Assembly (NCBI GenBank): GCA_045635785.1
Contig: JAZTWJ010000031.1
Location: forward strand, 1 to 24,667
Origin: Flemingiibacterium sp045635785
GTDB lineage: Bacteria; Bacillota; Clostridia; Oscillospirales; CAG-272
Direction of reading: 5' to 3'
DNA length: 24,667 nt
Position numbers and translations under genes: made by a program. How positions within the stretch are numbered: the first letter of the stretch is position 1; each line of letters starts with the position of its first letter. This document shows positions 1 to 6,009 of this stretch, piece after piece. A model generated the notes under the pieces. The model saw nothing but the letters and a program-made list of their open reading frames with translations. It had not been told where the DNA came from and did not search any database.

Positions 1-1
1 T

Positions 2-724
2 TATGACACCTACATGGAGCTGTGCGACAAGTACGGCTGCACCAACCTGAAGGATACCTTCACCAGAGCCGGCAAGCAGCTGATGATGTACGGCGGCATG
101 GATAAGGGCGGCGGAACCATCAACAGCATCGGTGTTCGCAAACCCTATACATATCTTGATCAGGTTACCAAGAAGGAGCTTCCTTACGATCCCTTCATCA
201 TCGGTGAAGCAATGGCTCTGAGAATGTATCGTCATAAGCCCGGCAATGGCAACGAATACGGTTATTTCGGCGATGACGGTAACATCTATAATACTAAGAC
301 AGATGCTCCCATGGGCTTCATCATGGATGGCACCAAGTCTCCTTGGGGCGACGAAGAAGGCATTTGCTACGAGTTCCTTGCAAGTGACGGCGGTACTGCA
401 GCAAGCGGTGACAACGGTCTTCGTACCAGCTTGAAGTATGTATTCGACGGTCTGAGAAACAGCATCACCACCAGAGCGACCATTCAGGCGCTTGGTTATT
501 GGGAGGAAGGCGAGCGAGCAGATACTTGGCACAAACGCATGACCGTTGGTGTCAGCGACTTCATCTACAAGTGCGAGCACGGTTATTCCGGTTACATGAG
601 AGGTCAGAAGCAGGTTATTTCGAATGGCGTCAAGGAATTTGAGCCGTTTGGTTACACCTACATTTTCCAGGTATGGACCAACTACCTCAGCAGCGATGCA
701 AAGACTGAAGAGATCAAGAAGTAA
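2..724 (+). CDS. Unrecognised protein, C-terminal part (5' end outside window)
   Basis: The reading frame is open from the first complete codon at base 2, so the gene begins upstream; the first visible Met is at 14. About 240 C-terminal residues are seen, ending in TAA at 722-724. I do not recognise the family. The visible part has no membrane segment. It is rich in Gly, Tyr, Trp and Asp, with many short glycine/asparagine patches and a charged lysine-rich C-terminus (KTEEIKK). This composition suits a folded secreted or surface domain better than a cytosolic enzyme, but that is inference. Codon choice is strongly biased (AAG for Lys, GGT/GGC for Gly, ACC for Thr), much like rpsP later in the window and unlike the neighbouring operon, which suggests high expression. 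The gene is followed by a terminator-like stem now split by an insertion element. Confidence 0.8.
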   Translation, partial: YDTYMELCDKYGCTNLKDTFTRAGKQLMMYGGMDKGGGTINSIGVRKPYTYLDQVTKKELPYDPFIIGEAMALRMYRHKPGNGNEYGYFGDDGNIYNTKTDAPMGFIMDGTKSPWGDEEGICYEFLASDGGTAASGDNGLRTSLKYVFDGLRNSITTRATIQALGYWEEGERADTWHKRMTVGVSDFIYKCEHGYSGYMRGQKQVISNGVKEFEPFGYTYIFQVWTNYLSSDAKTEEIKK

Positions 725-827
725 TTTTTGATTCTCATACTGTAACACAAAAAGCGGATAGCTTTTGAACTGCCCCAAATTGCATGGACAGTACAAAAAA
801 GCACATTGTGATAGAAACAAATAAAAA

Positions 828-1148
828 TTAAGCAACGAACTGACATCGCTTTTCCAGTGATGTCAGTTTTGTTTTGCGTTGGATACGTTCGTTGTTGTAT
901 TTAAGATTCTTCTTCCTTCTTACCTCTGACAGCAAATTATATTTTTGCATCACACGAAGCACGGTCTCAGGATTCTTATGGATTCCTTTTCTTTCAAGCC
1001 ATATATGCACTCTGCGATAGCCGTAGGTGCTATGGCTGTGTTCCTGACACTCTCGTATCTTTTCGGCAAGTGGTAGATCCCATGCAGGAATGTCTATTCT
1101 TTTGACATAGTCACGATAGATCACCATATACTTTACGCTTGTCCTCAC
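828..1148 (-). pseudogene. IS3-family OrfB transposase with catalytic core deleted
   Basis: This 106-residue frame starts at GTG 1148, just overlapping the end of the orfA remnant, as in IS3-family elements. Residues about 28-75 match the HTH_21 region of OrfB: a YGYRRVHIWLERKG stretch, then NPETVLRVMQKYNLL and RRKK. Immediately after this the sequence becomes NERIQRKTK, which is typical of the extreme C-terminus of these transposases (YNNERIQ...). The roughly 150-residue rve/DDE catalytic domain that normally separates the two is absent, and the junction is in frame. The protein cannot be an active transposase. It could at most bind DNA, and nothing shows that it is made. Confidence 0.75.
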
Positions 1149-1331
1149 TTCCTTTCTATTTTAGGAATACAATTCTTTTCGGGTATTGCTCCAATCCAAC
1201 ATTCAATTGCATATCTACTGATTCCGTAATCTCGGCTTAAATGATTTTGGCTCTTTCCCTGATGATACCTCTGCTATGATTTTTTCCTTTATTCCAAGTG
1301 AATAATTTTTCATCCCTTTTATTTCGGACAT
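1145..1331 (-). pseudogene. IS3-family OrfA remnant, frameshifted
   Basis: On the minus strand ATG at 1331-1329 opens MSEIKGMKNYSLGIKEKII, followed by EVSSGK. The same frame then hits TAG after about 38 codons. Shifting by one base restores a helix-turn-helix of the HTH_Tnp_1 type (SQNHLSRDYGISRYAIECW), which runs to TGA at 1147-1145. One extra base after the GGGAAA (SGK) codons explains the break. The orfA/orfB overlap order is that of IS3-family elements. The piece is only about 60 residues when repaired, so it is also shorter than a usual OrfA (about 90-100). Confidence 0.65.
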
Positions 1332-1492
1332 AAAAACACCTCCTATGGGAGTACTTTAATTCTACCATAAGAGGTGCTTTTTGTATATTATCCGTTTTTA
1401 CAGGATTTGTTCAATGCGCTTTCCGCTTTTTCATTCGCTCAAAAAATCGTGTAACTTTGTGAGATATGACTATATCATTTTTCGTCGCTTTA

Positions 1493-1501
1493 TGGTAAAA
1501 T
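1493..1501 (+). promoter_or_regulatory. Possible extended -10 promoter for the P-loop gene
   Basis: TGGTAAAAT is an extended -10 (TGn plus TAAAAT) lying 49 nt before the ATG at 1551. No good -35 is present at 17 nt spacing (TATCAT), so this is a weak call. Confidence 0.35.
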
Positions 1502-1550
1502 AATAGGTAATAATAGCATGGGCATTCTCATAAACGAAAGGAAAAGCAAC

Positions 1551-2171
1551 ATGAAGCAAAAAAGCAAAATCGTTCTCTGCGGAGGTCCCACCTCGGGAAA
1601 AACCAGCGTGCTTCAGCATTTGAAAAAAATGATCAATCCGAATAGCGGCGTATTTGTATCGTTTGTGGATGAGGTCGCCAGCATTCATTTGAAGGATGTG
1701 AGGGAGGAGCTGTTGAGCAAGGAGGATCTCGTCCTTAGACAGATCCGCATTTTCCGTACACAAGTGGCGCTGGAGGAGAAGATCCTCGAATGCGGCGAAC
1801 GCATGCATATGCCCACCGTTGTTATTTGCGATCGAGGATTGCATGACATGTACGGATACCTTTCCATGGAGCAGATCAACGGCAACTTCACAAAGGATGA
1901 GTTAGCCATGATGGATGATTATTACGATTCGGTGTATTATCTGGAGCCGATGTCTGCGGACAAGATTCCCCATCTGATGGCGTCCAATGCGGCGCGCGTG
2001 GAGCATGATGCGGCGGAGATCCTCGCGCAATGCGAAAAAACGCGCAAGGCATGGTTTGCTTCGGGGCTGAATGTACACACCGTTCGTCCACAGCCAACGA
2101 TCTCGCAAAAGGCAAAAGAGGTCGCGCGCATGATCAACGATGAATATCATGCACAGCTTTTCATTCTGTAA
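1551..2171 (+). CDS. P-loop NTPase (AAA_28 / NadR-kinase-like)
   Basis: The product has 206 residues. The start at ATG 1551 is chosen over ATG 1518 because GAAAGGA at 1536-1542 sits 8 nt upstream of it, and because the extra 11 residues would be encoded by the ribosome site itself. A Walker A loop GGPTSGKTS lies at residues 11-19, right at the N-terminus. An ICDRGLHD motif at 92-99 corresponds to the DRG motif of the AAA_28/NadR-type nucleoside and nucleotide kinase-like family, followed by Tyr-rich helices and a LID-like Arg/Asp segment. There is no signal peptide, so it is cytosolic. It probably phosphorylates or hydrolyses a nucleotide-linked small molecule; the substrate cannot be read from the sequence. 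It stands alone between the IS remnant and a strong terminator. Family assignment is fairly secure, function is not. Confidence 0.85.
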   Translation: MKQKSKIVLCGGPTSGKTSVLQHLKKMINPNSGVFVSFVDEVASIHLKDVREELLSKEDLVLRQIRIFRTQVALEEKILECGERMHMPTVVICDRGLHDMYGYLSMEQINGNFTKDELAMMDDYYDSVYYLEPMSADKIPHLMASNAARVEHDAAEILAQCEKTRKAWFASGLNVHTVRPQPTISQKAKEVARMINDEYHAQLFIL

Positions 2172-2184
2172 TCAATCATTTTTG

Positions 2185-2230
2185 AAAACAGTGCATCCGA
2201 CGGCAGAAATGCATCGGGTGCGCTGTTTTT
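2185..2230 (+). terminator. Intrinsic terminator after the P-loop gene
   Basis: A 16-bp stem pairs 2185-2200 with 2214-2229, all Watson-Crick except two G-U pairs, with a 13-nt loop and a run of five T. It lies 14 nt after the stop codon. Confidence 0.9.
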
Positions 2231-2284
2231 ATTTGTAAGATGGCAAAATTGCGGTGCGTATGTATGTTTGTTCACAGAAAACTG

Positions 2285-2313
2285 TTGTTTTCGGTGGAGA
2301 TATATGGTATAAT
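2285..2313 (+). promoter_or_regulatory. Sigma-A promoter of the surface-modification operon
   Basis: TTGTTT at 2285-2290, a 17-nt spacer and TATAAT at 2308-2313 with an upstream TGG (extended -10). Start of transcription would be near 2320, about 40 nt before the MBOAT start. It is the only convincing promoter before 10.9 kb on this strand. Confidence 0.85.
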
Positions 2314-2360
2314 GATTCTGTATATTCTCATAAATATGATGGACAAGGGTTAAAGGTTCT

Positions 2361-3770
2361 ATGGTTTTTTCATCCACAGTTTTTCTGTTTATTTTCTTGC
2401 CGCTTGTTTGGCTGATCTATACGCTGATTCCCGCACGCTTCCTCAAGGCGAGAAACTTTCTGCTTGCGGCGGCGAGTCTGCTGTTCTATGCGTATGGCGA
2501 GCCGGTTTATATTTTAATCATGCTGGCATCCGTGCTTTTCAATTATGTCATGTCCATGTTGATGGCGCGCTTTTCGGGTGCCGCCGCGAGTGCGCTGTGT
2601 ACGTTATGTGTGGTCACCGATCTTGCGGTGCTGTGCTTTTTCAAATATGTGCCGTGGCTTGTTTCTTTGGTCAACGGTGCCCTTGACATTGCGCTTCCCA
2701 TACCGAATGTTACGATCCCCGTGGGCATTTCCTTCTATACCTTCCAGATCCTCTCTTATGTGGTGGACGTGCGCCGCGGCAAAACCGAAGTGCAAAAAAG
2801 CTTCTTTGATCTGCTTCTTTACATCTCCTTCTTCCCCCAGCTGATCGCGGGCCCCATCGTCAAATACGGCGACATCAAGGAGCAGATCGCCGCTCGCAGT
2901 GTCACGGTAAACGGCACTGCCGCAGGACTTCGCCGTTTCATCTATGGCTTGTCCAAAAAAGTGCTCATCTCCAATACCGCCGCTGTGATTGCCGAGGCGG
3001 CATTCCATGCCTCCGAGCCGTCTGCGGCGCTGGCATGGTGCGGTGCCATCGGCTATTGTATTCAGCTCTATTTCGATTTCTCGGGCTATTCGGATATGGC
3101 GATCGGACTTGCTTCGATTTTCGGCTTCGATCTTCTCGAAAACTTCAACTACCCCTATTCTGCCGTTTGTATCCGCGATTTTTGGAAGCGGTGGCATATT
3201 TCGCTGACCTCATGGTTCCGCGAGTATGTTTATTTCTCGCTTGGCGGTAATCGGTGCGGAAAGGCACGCACGCTTCTTAACCGCATCGCTGTGTTCTTTC
3301 TGACAGGACTTTGGCACGGCGCGAATTTTACCTATATCATCTGGGGCTTGTGGCACGGACTGCTGATGCTGTTTGAAGAAGTGACGGGCATCGAAAAGCT
3401 TTCTCAAAAACCTCTGTTCAAGCCATTCTTTCGCATCTACACCCTTCTTGCGGTATGCCTTGGATTTGTGGTGTTCAATTCACCAAGCATGAGCTTTGCC
3501 CTTGATTATATTGGCAGAATGTTCCGCTTTTCGGGCGGCATCGCCGATGCGACGGCGCTTCTCACGCCTTACACGCTGATGATGCTTGCCCTCGGTGTGA
3601 TCTTCTCCTTGCCCGTGGTGCCAAAGCTTCGCCTTCTGTGTGCGAAAAATGAAAAAACGCATCGTATTGGCGAAACGGTGAGCTATCTTCTTACACTGCC
3701 GCTGTTTGCGCTCTGTGTTATGACGCTCGCATCCACCTCCTTCAACCCATTTATTTATTACATATTCTAA
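2361..3770 (+). CDS. MBOAT-family O-acyltransferase (AlgI/DltB-like)
   Basis: A 469-residue polytopic membrane protein starting at ATG 2361 with AAAGG about 6 nt upstream. The MBOAT hallmarks are in order: PVGISFYTFQ (120-129), FFPQLIAGPI (157-166), YFDFSGYSDMAIG (237-249), FWKRWHISLTSWFREYVY (274-291) and LTGLWHGANFTYIIWGLWHG (314-333). His319 in LWHGANF is the conserved membrane-embedded catalytic histidine, and His332 is a second conserved one. Length is as in AlgI, PatA and related transferases. These proteins pass acyl groups, usually acetyl, across the membrane to a partner that acylates an extracellular polymer. The partner is the next gene, 4 nt downstream, a DHHW/AlgJ-like protein. 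No polysaccharide synthesis genes are nearby, so the acceptor polymer is unknown. It is the first gene of a six-gene operon. Confidence 0.95.
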   Translation: MVFSSTVFLFIFLPLVWLIYTLIPARFLKARNFLLAAASLLFYAYGEPVYILIMLASVLFNYVMSMLMARFSGAAASALCTLCVVTDLAVLCFFKYVPWLVSLVNGALDIALPIPNVTIPVGISFYTFQILSYVVDVRRGKTEVQKSFFDLLLYISFFPQLIAGPIVKYGDIKEQIAARSVTVNGTAAGLRRFIYGLSKKVLISNTAAVIAEAAFHASEPSAALAWCGAIGYCIQLYFDFSGYSDMAIGLASIFGFDLLENFNYPYSAVCIRDFWKRWHISLTSWFREYVYFSLGGNRCGKARTLLNRIAVFFLTGLWHGANFTYIIWGLWHGLLMLFEEVTGIEKLSQKPLFKPFFRIYTLLAVCLGFVVFNSPSMSFALDYIGRMFRFSGGIADATALLTPYTLMMLALGVIFSLPVVPKLRLLCAKNEKTHRIGETVSYLLTLPLFALCVMTLASTSFNPFIYYIF

Positions 3771-3774
3771 AACT

Positions 3775-4836
3775 ATGAAAAAATTACTGCAAATCATTTA
3801 CTGTGCGCTTATCCTCGCCGCGTGTGCCTTCTTCACCGTGGCGATGGCGATCCCGGGCGCATCCGATGCCGCCGAGGGGGCAGAGATGCCCTCCCTTATA
3901 AACGGTTCCGGAACCGTGAATCAGGATTTCGGCAATGAATTTGAAGAATATTTCGCAAAGGCTTTTGCCTTCCGCGACACGATGGTAGATGCTTTTTCCG
4001 CCTTCAAACTGACGGTTTTCGCAGAGGGAAATGAGCAGGTCGTCGTGGGACGGGATTCCTACCTCTTTTTCGCGGAGACACTGAACAGCTACACAGGCGA
4101 AGCATCCATGACCGATGCGGAGATTGCCTCCGCCGCGGATGCACTGCTTTCGCTGTATGAATATGCGAAGGCGCATGATGCCCGCTTCCTTTTTGTGGCG
4201 GCGCCCAACAAAAATTCTATCTATTCCGAAAAAATGCCCGCCCGCTATCAGATGCTGACCGAGGGACGTGAGTTGGACCGTTTGTATTTGGCGCTGGATG
4301 CGCGCGGCGTGCCGTATCTTGATCTTCGCCCCATCCTTGTCGAAGCTAAGGCAGAAAAACAGGTATATCACAAGCGCGATACGCACTGGAATACCGAGGG
4401 CGCGCGCATTGCGTGGGAGGCGATGGCGGAGCGATTATCCGTGGAAACCCCCGATTTCGATGCCATCGGCGCGGATGCGGTCACGGATTTTCGCGGCGAT
4501 CTGGACACACTTCTCTTTCCCAAGCGTGTAGTGTACGATGAAAACACCGCGTATCGCCTTACCGAGCGTTTTGTGTTTACTTCCGCCTACGCGACACCCA
4601 TGGATATGATCATTACGACACGGGGCGGCGGCAAGGAGAAGCTGCTCATGTTCCGCGATTCCTTCGCCAATGCACAGCTTCCGCTCATAGCGGCAAGCTT
4701 TTCCGAAACGCAGCTTGAGCGTGCCGTGCCATATCGGGCGGATCTTCTCAAAACCTTTGATGCCGATGTGGTGATCGTGGAGATCGCCGAACGAAATTTA
4801 CGCACATTGATCGGATCTGACGAAAGGATTCGGTAA
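3775..4836 (+). CDS. DHHW-family AlgJ/AlgX-like O-acetyltransferase partner
   Basis: The 353-residue product has an N-terminal membrane anchor or uncleaved signal at about residues 4-26, so the rest faces outward. Residues 201-206 read RDTHWN (Asp202, His204), the DxHW signature of the DHHW/ALGX family. RDSFANAQ at 295-302 supplies the SGNH-like catalytic serine, Ser297. In alginate and related systems such a protein takes the acyl group delivered by the MBOAT protein and puts it on the polymer. The start is 4 nt after the MBOAT stop and has no Shine-Dalgarno of its own, so translation is probably coupled. The visible order, AlgI-like then AlgJ-like, is the usual pairing in Gram-positive O-acetylation loci. 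Confidence in the family is high; polymer and acyl donor are inferred. Confidence 0.9.
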   Translation: MKKLLQIIYCALILAACAFFTVAMAIPGASDAAEGAEMPSLINGSGTVNQDFGNEFEEYFAKAFAFRDTMVDAFSAFKLTVFAEGNEQVVVGRDSYLFFAETLNSYTGEASMTDAEIASAADALLSLYEYAKAHDARFLFVAAPNKNSIYSEKMPARYQMLTEGRELDRLYLALDARGVPYLDLRPILVEAKAEKQVYHKRDTHWNTEGARIAWEAMAERLSVETPDFDAIGADAVTDFRGDLDTLLFPKRVVYDENTAYRLTERFVFTSAYATPMDMIITTRGGGKEKLLMFRDSFANAQLPLIAASFSETQLERAVPYRADLLKTFDADVVIVEIAERNLRTLIGSDERIR

Positions 4837-4854
4837 CATAAGGAGTGTTTCACA

Positions 4855-6009
4855 TTGTTTGAAAAGAAAAGACGGCAGGTATTTTTCCTTGCTTTGCTGA
4901 TGACGGTACAGTTAAGTGCCTGCTCCAATCTACCCGAAGCGGATGATCACATCTACGATGATTTCGATCTGAAGGCGCATCTCGGCATTGAATTTCCTGC
5001 CGACACCTTCGTATTCGGCGATTTTACCGTAGGTCAAACGGGACAGGAAAAGCAAGGCTCCAACCGTATCGACACAAGACCCAAAACCTTCCGTATGACG
5101 GTGTATGATACCATGAACGTCTATGAGACAACGAACTCTGTCTATCCCTGCAATACGCTGCGTGCGGGCGAGCAGATCCTGCTGACCGAGCCGGAAAAGG
5201 GCAGTGAGTGGGCGACCGTTTCTTATCCTGACGGAACCCGTATCGGTGTTGCAAAGGATGGCTTTTTGCACGCCATTTCCGAGGGAACCGCGCTGTACGC
5301 GGAGGTCCCCGTGGAGTATGGGCAGGCGCGCACCAACGAGGGAACCATGGTGGATGCATATTCTCATCTCGTGGATATTCGCAAATATCTGCGGGTATAC
5401 GAATCCACGAACCCAAGCAACGAAGGCGTGGATCTTTCGCAGTATGATGTAAAGGTCAGCATGCAGCTGTCCACCGAAAAAACATCAATTGGTGAGCCCT
5501 TCTATAACCGCAATCTTTGCCTTTTGCAGTACGATACGGTGGTCAAGCTCAAAAAAGCCATCGACATCTTTCGGGCGCAGGGGTATACCGTCGTCATATA
5601 CGATGCTTATCGCCCCACATCGGTACAACAGCGTTGGTTTGATGTTGTGCGCGTTCATAAATGGGTGGCGGATCCATCCCGCGGAATGGGCGGTATCCAT
5701 GACCGAGGCACCGCCATTGACATTTCACTCATCGACAAAAATGGCGTTGAGCTGGAAATGCCTACTCCCATGCACACCTTTACCGAGCAATCGGCGCGCA
5801 ACAACGAAGAAATGAGCGCCACCGCCCGCAGTAACATGGATTACATGACGCGCGTCATGACCAGCTGCGGCTTCACCTATATCAATTCCGAGTGGTGGCA
5901 CTTCCAATGCGTCAATACGAAAAATTATCTGCCGACCGATCATCCCATTGATGAGATTCCGCTTGTTCCGTCCGAAATTATGGATGTAAACGGGGAGGTG
6001 AAGTCATGA
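4855..6009 (+). CDS. VanX-like M15 D-Ala-D-Ala dipeptidase lipoprotein with SH3-like domain
   Basis: This 384-residue protein starts at TTG 4855, supported by AAGGAG at 4840-4845 nine nt upstream. The lipoprotein signal is clear: KKRR, a hydrophobic stretch, then lipobox LSAC with Cys23. Residues about 79-142 look like a bacterial SH3 wall-binding module (ending in a WATVSYPDGTRIGVAKDGFL pattern). The C-terminal half is an M15D peptidase: YDAYRP at 249-254 with the conserved Arg253, HDRGTAIDI at 282-290 giving zinc ligands His282 and Asp289, and EWWHF at 346-350 giving catalytic Glu346 and ligand His349. VanX and DdpX enzymes split D-Ala-D-Ala dipeptide. This one is lipid-anchored outside the cell and longer, so it more likely trims peptidoglycan or scavenges dipeptide than confers glycopeptide resistance. 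Its stop overlaps the next start as ATGA. Confidence 0.9.
   Translation: MFEKKRRQVFFLALLMTVQLSACSNLPEADDHIYDDFDLKAHLGIEFPADTFVFGDFTVGQTGQEKQGSNRIDTRPKTFRMTVYDTMNVYETTNSVYPCNTLRAGEQILLTEPEKGSEWATVSYPDGTRIGVAKDGFLHAISEGTALYAEVPVEYGQARTNEGTMVDAYSHLVDIRKYLRVYESTNPSNEGVDLSQYDVKVSMQLSTEKTSIGEPFYNRNLCLLQYDTVVKLKKAIDIFRAQGYTVVIYDAYRPTSVQQRWFDVVRVHKWVADPSRGMGGIHDRGTAIDISLIDKNGVELEMPTPMHTFTEQSARNNEEMSATARSNMDYMTRVMTSCGFTYINSEWWHFQCVNTKNYLPTDHPIDEIPLVPSEIMDVNGEVKS

Larger units (their letters stand above)
766..1413 (-). mobile_element. Internally deleted IS3-family (IS150-type) insertion sequence remnant
   Basis: The left end at 766-790 reads TGAACTGCCCC and continues to ATGGACA, the style of IS150-group terminal repeats. 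The right end at 1389-1413, read inward on the minus strand, begins TGAAC and ends GGATA. It matches the left end at 12 of 25 positions, including the outer five bases. Between them lie a frameshifted orfA remnant and an orfB whose catalytic core is gone, both on the minus strand. A full element would be about 1.4-1.5 kb, so this 648-bp copy has lost over half. No target duplication is evident. A near-perfect hairpin inside the right end pairs 1337-1348 with 1365-1376 and is flanked by A and T runs. It could act as a bidirectional terminator shielding the transposase genes from outside transcription. Confidence 0.7.
749..1431 (+). terminator. Probable terminator of the first gene, split by an IS remnant
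   Basis: AAAAAGCGGA at 749-758 is exactly complementary to TCCGCTTTTT at 1422-1431. The two 10-nt arms lie just outside the two ends of the IS remnant at 766-1413. If the element is removed, they form one hairpin with a short loop and a U-tract, 25 nt after the first gene's stop codon. This is best read as an intrinsic terminator into whose loop an element inserted. The complementarity is seen directly; the ancestral function is inferred. Confidence 0.5.

Noticed and set aside
2604..3197. 197-codon open frame antisense to the MBOAT gene
   Set aside because: It is contained in a conserved membrane-protein gene and has no motif or initiation signal.
4855..6009. Vancomycin-resistance role for the VanX-like protein
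   Set aside because: There is no vanH, vanA-type ligase or vanRS nearby, and the protein is a surface lipoprotein rather than cytosolic.
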